NCBI RefSeq assembly: GCF_022770205.1
Contig: NZ_JALEIK010000018.1
Location: forward strand, 17,430-81,429
Length of the DNA stretch: 64,000 bases
Direction: 5' to 3'
From: Helicobacter sp.
Lineage (GTDB): Bacteria > Campylobacterota > Campylobacteria > Campylobacterales > Helicobacteraceae
Shown: in pieces, positions 49,795-57,837 of the stretch
Layout of the letters: each line of letters begins with the position of its first letter
How positions within the stretch are numbered: the first letter of the stretch is position 1
Notes under the pieces: generated by a model
Told to the model about the DNA's origin: nothing
Seen by the model: only the letters and a program-made list of their open reading frames with translations
Databases searched by the model: none
Program-made: the position numbers and the translations under genes

Positions 49795-50871
49795 TCACTC
49801 CGCACCAGTCCATTTAACAACAATCTTCCTTGTAATGCACTCTAACATTCTACGCAATGCTCCCCAATACATAAATGCTCCACCAATTAGCCCAATCAAA
49901 CTTCCAATCACAATGTCTAAAACCCTTGCTTGAATGATGCCATTAGGATTGTATTGCATAAAATTACTCACTTCTGCAAGATAGGTAGAATAAGGTGTGA
50001 TAAACACCATAGATAGCCCATAATTACGAACAATTGTAAGCTGTGCAAAGAACATTAACGCCATCATTAAAAGCGCAAACCCAAAAGGATTAAACGCAAA
50101 ATGGAGTAGGAAATACGCCAAACCCACGCCCACAAAAGTCCCTAAAATTCTTTGAATCTGCTTAATCCAAATCTGCTTAAAAGTTACTGCCGTCATCACT
50201 GCCGCACAGCTAATTCCTACCCAATACCCACGCTCTATCTCTAAATAACTTTGCAAAAACATCGCAAATCCTACAAAAAAGGCAATAATTATCGGATCAA
50301 TCACAATTGCACCAAAACCAAATTCCCCAATCTTTGGAATTGGTTTAATGGTATGCTTAAAGACATAAATCACACTTAAAGAATACAGAAGCACCATCAC
50401 ATTAGCAACCATTGTCCCAAGAGCAACAAGTCCAATAGCCATAGGATAATCTTTAATTTCAAAAGGAATATAACTCCCAAGTATCGCAGCAAAAGCAAAG
50501 AAGAAAAATCCCGGAGCTCCAATGCTAAAATACCGCACAACTTGCGCACTAACAAGTGTTACACTAAAGACGATCACAGGAATTAAACTAGGAAAACTCT
50601 GCCCAACAAGCCCAAGCGTAAAAGACACGATAATCCCAAACGCACAAGACATACTCAAAATCATTTTATGATAAATGGGTGTATCAGGGACATAGAGAAA
50701 AATCATTGCGCCAATGACAGAAACTAGCCCAAAATCAGGACGCCCAAAAAATGCTGCAATAAACAAAATGATAGCCACACCAAGCCCGGCAAAAAAGGGC
50801 ATTTGCCACGACCTATCGCTTGGATTCCAAGTAAAAATCAATCCTAATTCTTTTTTTAATCCCTGAAGCAT
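49795..50871 (-). CDS. FUSC family membrane protein (aromatic acid exporter/YccS-like)
   Basis: The 358-residue protein has ten or so membrane helices in two groups; the second half, WVGISCAAVMTAVTFKQIWIKQIQRILGTFVGVGLAY, is the FUSC signature region. Proteins of this group include putative exporters of aromatic acids. It is shorter than E. coli YccS because it lacks the large cytoplasmic domain. Its start, at 50871, faces tpiA; each gene has its own TATAAT. The substrate is unknown. Confidence 0.8.
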   Translation of the reverse strand: MLQGLKKELGLIFTWNPSDRSWQMPFFAGLGVAIILFIAAFFGRPDFGLVSVIGAMIFLYVPDTPIYHKMILSMSCAFGIIVSFTLGLVGQSFPSLIPVIVFSVTLVSAQVVRYFSIGAPGFFFFAFAAILGSYIPFEIKDYPMAIGLVALGTMVANVMVLLYSLSVIYVFKHTIKPIPKIGEFGFGAIVIDPIIIAFFVGFAMFLQSYLEIERGYWVGISCAAVMTAVTFKQIWIKQIQRILGTFVGVGLAYFLLHFAFNPFGFALLMMALMFFAQLTIVRNYGLSMVFITPYSTYLAEVSNFMQYNPNGIIQARVLDIVIGSLIGLIGGAFMYWGALRRMLECITRKIVVKWTGAE

Positions 50872-50897
50872 TGCAAGTGCCTTCTAAAGTTTTTCGC

Positions 50898-50903
50898 ATT
50901 ATA
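50898..50903 (-). promoter_or_regulatory. -10 box of the FUSC gene
   Basis: The minus strand reads GGCTATAATGC, a perfect TATAAT 27 bases before the FUSC ATG; it is part of a divergent promoter pair with tpiA. Confidence 0.6.
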
Positions 50904-50935
50904 GCCAACTTTTAAGATTCCATAATGAGTTTTGT

Positions 50936-50941
50936 TATAAT
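50936..50941 (+). promoter_or_regulatory. -10 box of tpiA
   Basis: TTGTTATAATG contains a perfect TATAAT 35 bases before the tpiA ATG. It should drive tpiA, fliQ and murB together. Confidence 0.6.
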
Positions 50942-50975
50942 GTTTCTTATAAAAATCCATTAATTAGGAATCCAA

Positions 50976-51680
50976 ATGAAAATCATCGCTAGCAATTTTA
51001 AAACCAACCATACAAGAAAAAGCACGCAAGAATTTTGTCAAGCACTAGAATCCTTTCTATCCCCACAAAGCATTCCGCACAAAATCACTCTATTCCCGCC
51101 TTCAACGGCACTTTTGGACAACTCCTTTAAGCATTTTTCAATCGGTGCACAAAATGCGTATTTTACAGAATGTGGCTCTTTTACAGGTGAAATTGGCTTG
51201 GAGCAATTAAGAGAATTCAACATTCAATCTTTGTTAATTGGACATAGCGATAGACGCAATATTTTAGGAGAATCTCAAGAATTTTGCGCACAGAAGTTTG
51301 CATATTTTGCCAAGCAAAATTTTGAAATTTTTTATTGCATTGGCGAGAATTTGGAAACAAAAAAGAAGGGTTTAGATTCCATCTTAAGCTTTTTAGAATC
51401 ACAATTACAAGGCATTGCTTTAAACTATCCAAAGCTTATTATCGCCTATGAACCAATTTGGGCAATTGGTAGCGGAGTTAGCGCAACTTTAGATGAAATC
51501 ACGCAAATCCACACACACTTAAAGCAAAAATTAGATAAGATTCCGCTACTTTATGGCGGAAGTGTGAAACCACAAAATGCATACGAAATCCTAAACTTAG
51601 AAGGCGTTGATGGCGTGCTTGTAGGCAGTGCTAGTTGGGAAATGCGTAGCTTTTGTCAGATTTTAGAAAATTCATTTTAA
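50976..51680 (+). CDS. tpiA: Triosephosphate isomerase
   Basis: TpiA interconverts dihydroxyacetone phosphate and glyceraldehyde 3-phosphate. Catalytic residues are seen: Lys in ASNFKTNHTR, His in LLIGHSDRRN and Glu in IIAYEPIWAIGSG; LYGGSVKPQNA binds phosphate. At 234 residues it is shorter than the usual 250, as is common in Helicobacter. It leads a run into fliQ and murB, ten bases before fliQ. Confidence 0.96.
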   Translation: MKIIASNFKTNHTRKSTQEFCQALESFLSPQSIPHKITLFPPSTALLDNSFKHFSIGAQNAYFTECGSFTGEIGLEQLREFNIQSLLIGHSDRRNILGESQEFCAQKFAYFAKQNFEIFYCIGENLETKKKGLDSILSFLESQLQGIALNYPKLIIAYEPIWAIGSGVSATLDEITQIHTHLKQKLDKIPLLYGGSVKPQNAYEILNLEGVDGVLVGSASWEMRSFCQILENSF

Positions 51681-51690
51681 AAGGGTAAAA

Positions 51691-51957
51691 GTGGAAGCAC
51701 AATTAATGGGTTTAGCCATTGAAACTTACAAAATCACATTGATTTTATCACTTCCAATGCTACTTGTTGGACTTGTTGTGGGGCTTATGATTAGCATTTT
51801 TCAAGCCACAACACAGATTAACGAAATGACACTCACCTTTGTGCCAAAAATCCTAGCAGTCATTGTTGTCATCATCTTTACAATGCCTTGGATGCTAAAT
51901 ATGCTCATAGACTTTACCGCACACATCTTTAATATGATGCCAACCTTTTTATTTTAA
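51691..51957 (+). CDS. fliQ: Flagellar biosynthesis protein FliQ
   Basis: FliQ is an 88-residue, two-helix component of the flagellar type III export gate. The sequence AIETYKITLILSLPMLLVGL and SIFQATTQINEMTLTFVPKI is the family signature. The start is GTG, preceded by AAAGGGT, as in related genomes. Its stop codon shares a base with the murB start (TAATG). The link between tpiA, fliQ and murB appears to be one of position only. Confidence 0.96.
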   Translation: MEAQLMGLAIETYKITLILSLPMLLVGLVVGLMISIFQATTQINEMTLTFVPKILAVIVVIIFTMPWMLNMLIDFTAHIFNMMPTFLF

Positions 51958-52778
51958 TGCTACAAAAAACCATTGATTTTTCACGCTACACAAGTGTTAA
52001 AATTGGCTCAATCCAACCTTTAAACTACATAGAATCGCTAAGAGATTATGATAATCTCTTACAATCTAGCACGCCACTTAACATCATAGGCAGGGCGAAT
52101 AATCTCTTAATCTCCCCAAATGCACGCAATCTAATCGCTCTTAGCAAGGAGTTTGACTACATTAAAGATTTAGGAAGTGCCCTAGAAGTAGGTGCAGCAA
52201 CGCCTAGTGGCAAGCTCTTTTCCTATGCGAAACGCCATAATTTAACGGGCTTTGAGATTTTATCTAAACTTCCCGGAAGCATAGGTGGGATTATTAAAAT
52301 GAATGCGGGGCTAAAAACTTATGAAATTAAGGACATTTTAGATGGAATCTTTATTTTGGATTCCAATGTTAAGCTTAAGTTTAAAAGTGTGGAATCACTA
52401 GGGCTAACATACCGCAATAGTGCAATTCCAGAGCTTATCTTTGCAGGAATCTTTAAAAAGCAAAAGGGCTTTAATGCTAAGCTTGTAGAAACCTTTGCTA
52501 AAATGCGTGCAAACCAACCAAAAGAGCCTAGCTTTGGAAGTTGCTTTAAAAATCCTAAAGGAAATTTTGCAGGCGCATTACTAGAACAAGCAGGTTTAAA
52601 AGGCGTAAAATTTGGCAAAAATCAAAGCTTAATGTTTAGCCCACTCCACGCAAATTTTCTCATCAATCTTGGCAACTCTAGCTTTGAAGAAGCCCTAGAT
52701 GTCATCGTATTAGCAAAAGAAAAGGTTTATAAGGAATCCAAAATCCTTTTAGATGAAGAGGTTAAAATTATTTTTTAA
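51957..52778 (+). CDS. murB: UDP-N-acetylenolpyruvoylglucosamine reductase
   Basis: MurB reduces the enolpyruvyl group to form UDP-N-acetylmuramate. FAD-binding motifs are PLNIIGRANNLLIS and EILSKLPGSIGGIIKMNAG; KEPSFGSCFKNPKGNFAG holds the catalytic Ser, and the late Glu lies in the C-terminal part. The 273 residues match the short Helicobacter form. It is coupled to fliQ through TAATG. Confidence 0.95.
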   Translation: MLQKTIDFSRYTSVKIGSIQPLNYIESLRDYDNLLQSSTPLNIIGRANNLLISPNARNLIALSKEFDYIKDLGSALEVGAATPSGKLFSYAKRHNLTGFEILSKLPGSIGGIIKMNAGLKTYEIKDILDGIFILDSNVKLKFKSVESLGLTYRNSAIPELIFAGIFKKQKGFNAKLVETFAKMRANQPKEPSFGSCFKNPKGNFAGALLEQAGLKGVKFGKNQSLMFSPLHANFLINLGNSSFEEALDVIVLAKEKVYKESKILLDEEVKIIF

Positions 52779-52781
52779 CCC

Positions 52782-53858
52782 CTATTTATACGCATTGTGT
52801 TGATTTAAAAATTGCACACCTAAATCTGGAAAATCTGTAAAAACTCCATTTGCACCCGCTTGGAATAACACAAGATCAAACAACTCATCAGCACTACTAA
52901 CATAAGGAGGCAAAGAATCTGCTCTTAGTGTATAAGGATGCACAGCAAGCCCCGCTGCATTTGCTGCTTTTACAAAATCATTGGGGCTTGCCTTATTGTT
53001 TTGTAGCGTAAAAAGCATATTAATCGTTGGTCCAAGCCCATCTACAACCTTTGCAATCTCTTTAAAATTCTTTGGATTTTGCAGATAAGTAAAATCATAA
53101 GGTGTCCATTTATTATTCTTAAACTCATAAGTCTCAAGCCAATCATTATAACCCACAAGAGCCACAAGCTTTATATCCATATTGAGCTCTTTTAATAATG
53201 TCTTTTTTACACGCACTAAATCTGGATAATCAAAACTTTGAAAATACACCTTAGAATCTTTAGTGGTATAACCATATTTCTTAAGTGCTAATAAGGTAGC
53301 AAGGCTAATATCCTTACCTTCTTGCTTATGAAACCAAGGCGCCTTTGTTTCTACATAAATCCCTATATCTTTGCCAAGTGTCTTATTTAACCCTTGTATA
53401 AATTCAATCTCCTATTCTAAAGTATGTAAAGCAAAGGAGCTTCTTTGCATTGGAAATCTATCAGGATAGGTTTGGACTTTTTTACCCTCTTTAATCGTAA
53501 AAGGCTCGCTAAATTGAAGGCTTTTAAGCTCTTCTAAAGTAAAATCAATCACATAATAATGCCCATCTTTTCGCTGACGATTAGGAAAAACATCAGCAAC
53601 ATTAGTAAGCTCATCTAAAAACAAATCGTGTATCACAATAAGATGATTGTCTTTGCTCATTACCACATCTTGTTCTACATAATCTGCGCCCATAGCATAA
53701 GCCAACACTTTAGATTCTAAAGTATGCTCTGGCACATATGCACTTGCACCCCTATGCGCAATAATAAGCTTAGAATCTGCATCTTTTGCATACAAACTAA
53801 GTCCTAAAGCATTAAAAACTAGTACGGCTAACAACAAACCTTTAATAAAAATTTGCAT
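52782..53858 (-). pseudogene. glpQ: Glycerophosphodiester phosphodiesterase, interrupted by one TAG codon
   Basis: The frame from 53858 encodes a signal peptide (MQIFIKGLLLAVLVFNALG…), then the GDPD motif LIIAHRGASAYVPEHTLES with its catalytic His and Arg, and VEQDVVMSKDNHLIVIHD. At 53412-53414 an in-frame TAG stops it after 148 codons. The same frame continues uninterrupted with IYVETKAPWFHKQEG and FTDFPDLGVQFLN to 52782, for 358 residues in all. The most economical cause is one base change of a Glu or Gln codon. It would degrade glycerophosphodiesters in the periplasm. Gene is probably inactive here unless the TAG is an error or suppressed. Confidence 0.85.
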
Positions 53859-54136
53859 AACTTCTCCTATGTATTTTTATTGCAATCATAAAACGATTTT
53901 TTAAAAAAATGCTCCGAAGTGGGAATTTTTGGGCTTTTGTGAGGGGGTGTCAATCCCACCCCCCTCTTGCAATTTGTGTTAAATAATCCTCCAAATTACG
54001 CAAAATTCGTAATTGAAACGCCTTTATTTTTTTAACAATTTTTCCGCTTTTTCGGAATCTTGTTGCGCCATATCTATTTTATCCTTAAAAAACACTTAGA
54101 TATATCAAAGAAAATTTCATTAAGTAAGGATACTCT
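53859..54136. other. Intergenic stretch at the left edge of the prophage
   Basis: No gene longer than a few codons is evident. The stretch holds a G/C-rich inverted repeat (53941-53966) and the first of three direct repeats (54053-54068). It probably contains the chromosome–prophage junction, since core genes end at glpQ and phage genes begin with the integrase. The exact attachment site cannot be set because the other end lies outside the window. No tRNA gene was recognised. Confidence 0.5.
53941..53966. repeat. G/C-rich inverted repeat near the prophage edge
   Basis: GAGGGGGTG and CACCCCCCTC pair with one bulged C around a loop of seven bases. It stands out in AT-rich DNA. No T-run follows on either strand, so a simple terminator role is not supported. 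Confidence 0.5.
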
Positions 54137-54254
54137 ATGAGTTGTTTTGGTTTGGTTAGCTCTAGTGCATTCGGTAGGCGCGGAATCTTGTTGCGCAAAG
54201 CGTGGTCTTTAGGACAAAATATTGCTGATGGGCTTTTCGCGGAATCTTGTTACG
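54053..54254 (+). repeat. Three direct repeats upstream of the integrase gene
   Basis: CGGAATCTTGTTGCGC occurs at 54053-54068 and 54181-54196, and a variant with one change (TTACG in place of TTGCG) at 54240-54254. The spacing is 128 and 59 bases. Integrase arm-binding sites are one explanation, because they lie directly before the integrase gene. Confidence 0.55.
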
Positions 54255-54319
54255 TAGGAACGAAAAGTATTATAAAGCCTCTATATCAAACAATGGAGGT
54301 AAAAAATGCCAAGAATTAG
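54137..54319 (+). CDS. Small hypothetical protein, 60 residues, before the integrase
   Basis: The frame begins six bases after AAGGA and overlaps the integrase start by 14 bases. Two of the three direct repeats lie inside it, so the sequence may have been shaped by the repeats rather than by protein function. There is no recognisable domain. It may be a leader or a chance frame. Confidence 0.3.
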   Translation: MSCFGLVSSSAFGRRGILLRKAWSLGQNIADGLFAESCYVGTKSIIKPLYQTMEVKNAKN

Positions 54320-55496
54320 TAGCGGCGTGCAAATTAGAAATGGAATAATTTTCATCAACAAAATGCTAAATGGCAAATATCATCGTTTTAGCACGGGGTT
54401 GGAATCCAATAAAAATAATTTACGCTATGTGCGTAAAAATGTAATGCAAATCATTGCAGACAAAGAAAAACAAACGCAAGATAATGTTTCAGGAGCGGGC
54501 TTTAGAGAAAAAATGCGCGCGCAAAAAAAACAAAAAAAGATTGACTTTTCAATCCATCAACTAGCAAACGACAATTTTAGTGCAGATAAAGGCGATTTCA
54601 CGCTTAAAGCGGCTATGACTTTGCTTGCAAAGGAATGGACAGGTTTGAAACCCACTTCTAAAGCAATTTATGAAAGCATTGCTAAACAACTTTTGTTGTA
54701 CTTTGGTGCGGATTGTCTTGTCGTTAATATGAATCGTATGAAAATTGCAGACTTTTTTAACGATTGTTTAGAGAAAAAACACAAAAAAAGTTTCATCAAT
54801 TTGAAATTAGGAATTCTAAAGCGCGTTCTTGTTTTAGCAGAGGAATATGGAGTAATTAACAAAGTTCCTAATTTACGCTTCAAAATGCCTATGGAAACAG
54901 AAATAACACGAAAAGTTAAGGCTTTTTCAGAGGACGAAGTTCGCTTATTGCTTAATAGTTGTAAAAACCAAGTTTTAAGAAATTATCTGCAAATCGCATT
55001 TTTCACGGGTTGCAGAACGGGCGAAATTCTTGCGTTAAAGTGGAGCGATGTAGATTTTAAAGCAGGTAAAATTTCTATTACTAAAACGATTAATTACTAC
55101 GATATAACACTGCCAAAAACTAGAAGCTCCATTAGAGAGATTGACATTTTGCCTCTTGTGAAAGAGGCATTAAAAAGACAAAAACAATTAAGCGGCAAAA
55201 ACGAGTATATCTTCTGCTCCAAAGATACCTATATAAGATTCCACCATAAATTACAAAAAGAATGGAAACTTTTATTGCAAAATGTAGGATTGGAATACCG
55301 CACGCTTTACCACACGCGGCATACCTTTGCGTCCATTATGTTATCACATAGTGAAAATTTGCTTTGGGTGTCTAAACGAATGCTAGGACATACAAATCCC
55401 AATATGACGCTTAAAATCTATGCGCATTATGTAGAAACACAGGGACAACAACACGGAATGTTTTTGAAAGATTTTTTAAAAGACGGAGTGGCATAA
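54306..55496 (+). CDS. int: Phage tyrosine recombinase/integrase
   Basis: The 396-residue integrase has an N-terminal arm-binding-like region (MPRISSGVQIRNGIIFINK), a SAM-like core-binding domain (about 95-195) and a catalytic domain. The active-site residues are Arg in TGCRTGEILALKWSD, His and Arg in LYHTRHTFASIM, His in MLGHTNPNM and Tyr in LKIYAHYVE. A GGAGGT site precedes the ATG. It marks the left end of the prophage and is read inward, away from glpQ. It would integrate and excise the element at an attachment site near 53900-54300. Confidence 0.94.
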   Translation: MPRISSGVQIRNGIIFINKMLNGKYHRFSTGLESNKNNLRYVRKNVMQIIADKEKQTQDNVSGAGFREKMRAQKKQKKIDFSIHQLANDNFSADKGDFTLKAAMTLLAKEWTGLKPTSKAIYESIAKQLLLYFGADCLVVNMNRMKIADFFNDCLEKKHKKSFINLKLGILKRVLVLAEEYGVINKVPNLRFKMPMETEITRKVKAFSEDEVRLLLNSCKNQVLRNYLQIAFFTGCRTGEILALKWSDVDFKAGKISITKTINYYDITLPKTRSSIREIDILPLVKEALKRQKQLSGKNEYIFCSKDTYIRFHHKLQKEWKLLLQNVGLEYRTLYHTRHTFASIMLSHSENLLWVSKRMLGHTNPNMTLKIYAHYVETQGQQHGMFLKDFLKDGVA

Positions 55497-55670
55497 ATGG
55501 AAACAAAACAATTAATTTTTATCGGCACAAATGGTATGCGTTATAGCGGGAAGTTTTACTATGTTTTTGACAATTTTATTTACCTAAAAGTTAGCAGCGG
55601 CGCAGGCAATCCACCGCTTACGGTTTTGAAATGTGTTGAAAAACAAAGGGGGATAAAATGCACAAAATAG
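55497..55670 (+). CDS. Small phage protein, 57 residues, unknown
   Basis: The ATG follows the integrase stop codon without a gap, so translation is likely coupled. The sequence, with [20 protein letters not shown], is rich in aromatic and beta-type residues. I recognise no family. Its end overlaps the next short frame by 13 bases. Confidence 0.4.
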   Translation: METKQLIFIGTNGMRYSGKFYYVFDNFIYLKVSSGAGNPPLTVLKCVEKQRGIKCTK

Positions 55671-55777
55671 AATGGACGGATAAAACTTGGAATGTGATTA
55701 CAGGTTGCACACCAATTAGCCCTGAAAATTGCTATGCAAAAGCAATAACTAAAAGATTGCAAGGAGTTTCCCAATGA
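55658..55777 (+). pseudogene. N-terminal fragment of a Gp37/Gp68-like (DUF5131) phage protein
   Basis: The 39-residue product [20 protein letters not shown]… matches the start of DUF5131 proteins, which continue with a radical-SAM-like Cys cluster after ISPGCxxCYA. Here the Cys is partly kept ([14 protein letters not shown]) but the gene ends soon after, whereas relatives have over 200 residues. It is a remnant left by deletion. Confidence 0.6.
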
Positions 55778-55847
55778 ATCATGCTAAGAATAAACTGAAA
55801 GTTTGTAGTGAAAAATATGGATTTCATTAGATAAGTGAGGTGGTAGA

Positions 55848-56077
55848 ATGAAACTAAAAGATTTTGATTTTAGATTATATGTGGTTAGCAAAAAGGATTA
55901 TGTCAGAGATGAGGATAAATATCAAATACTAGCAGATTTGGAGGCTAAGAGTGATTTTATTGAGCGTTTGAATTTGTCTGCATTGAAGCCTTTAAAGCTT
56001 TTGATAAATTGGCAAATCCTGATATTGTAGTAGTGGGTAATATCCACGAAAATCCCGAGTTATTAGGAGGTGAGTAA
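55848..56077 (+). pseudogene. Frameshifted YopX-like phage protein
   Basis: The first frame begins with MKLKDFDFRLYVVSKKDY and stops after 60 residues. A second frame (shifted by -1) continues from about 55960 with FEFVCIEAFKAFDKLANPDI and ends VVVGNIHENPELLGGE, which is typical of YopX proteins of phages. The start and end thus belong together, interrupted by a frameshift near 55960-55980. YopX has no well-defined function. Confidence 0.55.
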
Positions 56078-56135
56078 TGAAAATTGCAGCATTCTTGTAT
56101 TTGGCTGAACTTCAAAAAATTGAGGGAGTAGCAAA

Positions 56136-56498
56136 ATGAAAACCACAAGCAATAAAGGGCAAACAATGGAAAAAACTTTAAAATATTTTGATAATGATGG
56201 AATATGGTTTATAAACCTAAAAAATTTTAAAGCGATTCACTTCAAATTGGACCTATTAGAAAATGATTCAGAAATAGTATTATCAGTCATTATCGGATTA
56301 GAGAATGCATTGCATTTAAAATCTGTGATGATTACAACTAGGGCTTTAAAATATGATTCCACAAGTTTTAGTGCCATATTTGAAAGAAATAGAATCAAAT
56401 TAACAGACCTTTTTATCACATTGCTAAACGCAAAGGATACGATTAATGAAGCCTTAAAGGCAACATTATTGACTTTAAAAACAGAGGAGATAAGATGA
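56136..56498 (+). CDS. Phage hypothetical protein, 120 residues
   Basis: An acidic to neutral soluble protein without membrane segments; a second ATG at 56166 (MEKTLKYFDNDGIWF) could also start it. Alternating hydrophobic residues suggest beta strands followed by a C-terminal helix (LLNAKDTINEALKATLLTL). It overlaps the next gene by four bases (ATGA). I recognise no family. Confidence 0.55.
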   Translation: MKTTSNKGQTMEKTLKYFDNDGIWFINLKNFKAIHFKLDLLENDSEIVLSVIIGLENALHLKSVMITTRALKYDSTSFSAIFERNRIKLTDLFITLLNAKDTINEALKATLLTLKTEEIR

Positions 56499-57451
56499 GC
56501 CAAATTGTTTATATCGCACCCAATGAAAAATTCACAATGATTCCTAATGATTTGTTGCACGATAAAAATCTAACCGATGGCGCAAAGGTGTTAGCCTTTT
56601 ACCTAATGAGCCTACCAAAAGACTGGCAAATCGTATGGGAAAATGTTGCTAAAGCACTCAATACAAGTATAGCAACGCTAAGGAGACGCAAAAGCGAGCT
56701 TATGAAGCTAGGTTATATCCTTTTAATAGACAATCGCAACACAGAGGGAAAATTCTCTCAAACAAAGCTAGGATTTAAGTATTGCAATGCCTTTGATTTA
56801 CGCAAGATTGAAGCAGAAATTAACATTAAACAAAGCTTAAAAAATGAGGTTGAAAAATCCCAACCTAGCGATAATTGCGAGATTCTATCCACCGCTCATT
56901 TAACCGCTAGTGGTGAAATGAGCGGTAATAATAATATTATAGATATTACAAAAAAAGAAAATAGTAGCGCGCAACAAGATGAAATATTTATCTTACAAAA
57001 AACCACTGCATTTTTTAAAACTCTCTTAGAAGCTAACGCTAAAGCCGTTTCAAATTATAAAAAAGCCTGCAACTTAGAAGAATTCTTGAATGGTGCAGAG
57101 TTACAAAAGGCAAAAGAGTGGGTGCAATGGCGGGAAAAAATGTGGCGCATTAAGCCGATTGTGAGCGTAGAGAAGCTAAGGCGGGCAAAAGAAAAGGGTT
57201 GCGATATTTTAGCGGATTTAACGCGTTGTATGGCAAATGATTGGCGTGGATACTTTAGTCAAAAAGATTCCAAAACAACACAAAGCCCAAAAAAAGAGCA
57301 CAAAAGGAATCTAAAAAGGGCAGAAAATGATGAGATTTACACTGCCTTAAGGGCGCAAGGTTGGAGTTTCTCACAGGGTGATGCTTACAAGAATATACGT
57401 GTTAATGGGCGCGCAATTGACCGCGAAAATGGGCTGTTTTACTATGTGTAA
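56495..57451 (+). CDS. Phage replication/regulatory protein with helix-turn-helix N-terminus
   Basis: The N-terminal 85 residues form a winged-helix domain of the HTH_36 kind: FTMIPNDLLHDKNLTDGAKVLAFYLMS, then VAKALNTSIATLRRRKSELMKLGYI as the recognition helix. The remainder is charged, with a C-terminal block KEWVQWREKMWRIKPIVSVEK. Proteins like this often lie ahead of phage replication genes and may bind the origin or load helicase. It overlaps both neighbours by a few bases. Confidence 0.7.
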   Translation: MSQIVYIAPNEKFTMIPNDLLHDKNLTDGAKVLAFYLMSLPKDWQIVWENVAKALNTSIATLRRRKSELMKLGYILLIDNRNTEGKFSQTKLGFKYCNAFDLRKIEAEINIKQSLKNEVEKSQPSDNCEILSTAHLTASGEMSGNNNIIDITKKENSSAQQDEIFILQKTTAFFKTLLEANAKAVSNYKKACNLEEFLNGAELQKAKEWVQWREKMWRIKPIVSVEKLRRAKEKGCDILADLTRCMANDWRGYFSQKDSKTTQSPKKEHKRNLKRAENDEIYTALRAQGWSFSQGDAYKNIRVNGRAIDRENGLFYYV

Positions 57452-57764
57452 AACGCGTAGGTGGAGACAGAAAAAGGCGCGCACGAAAGTGCATAGCTGC
57501 ACCTTTTATCTAAGCCAAGAGATGCTTCAAATGCTAGACATAATCGCGCTGTTAGAAAATCAAAGCAGAAGTGTGATTGTGGAGTGTGCATTAATGTTCA
57601 AAAAGGGAAAATATGACTGGCAAAAATGCAAAGCAAAAACATACAAAAAAAAGAAAAAGATTCCTTTTGCACAAAGGAATCTTAAAAGATATTGCAAGCA
57701 AAAGCAGGCAAGCGCATTTAAGCAAGAATGCTTATTTGCAAATGGCTATCAAGCAAGCAGTTGA
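57444..57764 (+). CDS. Basic small phage protein, ribbon-helix-helix-like
   Basis: The ATG lies inside the end of the preceding gene (8-base overlap). The N-terminal part is basic (MCKTRRWRQKKARTK) and TFYLSQEMLQMLDIIALLENQSRSVIVECAL looks like a ribbon-helix-helix DNA-binding domain. The last 50 codons overlap a different frame (57613-57837) and are highly basic. The true end may be affected by a frameshift. Confidence 0.45.
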   Translation: MCKTRRWRQKKARTKVHSCTFYLSQEMLQMLDIIALLENQSRSVIVECALMFKKGKYDWQKCKAKTYKKKKKIPFAQRNLKRYCKQKQASAFKQECLFANGYQASS

Positions 57765-57837
57765 AAGATACGCGTGTGAGAATTTATTTATCTTTGCAGA
57801 AATACACAAGGAGAGACAATGCGAAAAGTTATATTAA
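57613..57837 (+). CDS. Basic small phage protein, ribbon-helix-helix-like
   Basis: It begins after a AAGGGA site, within the preceding gene but in another frame (152-base overlap). ILKDIASKSRQAHLSKNAYLQMAIKQAVERY resembles a ribbon-helix-helix repressor domain. The product has 74 residues, mainly basic at the N-terminus. Its end overlaps the next gene by 19 bases. One of the two overlapping frames may not be expressed. Confidence 0.5.
   Translation: MTGKNAKQKHTKKRKRFLLHKGILKDIASKSRQAHLSKNAYLQMAIKQAVERYACENLFIFAEIHKERQCEKLY

Noticed and set aside
53859..54305. A tRNA gene serving as prophage attachment site
   Set aside because: No cloverleaf or conserved T-loop sequence could be found on either strand.
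55774..55830. 18-codon frame overlapping the end of the DUF5131 fragment
   Set aside because: Too short and without recognisable content; probably chance within a decayed region.
56077..56139. 20-codon frame before the 120-residue phage protein
   Set aside because: The start and stop overlap neighbouring frames, but the product is too short to support; it may only be a translational link.
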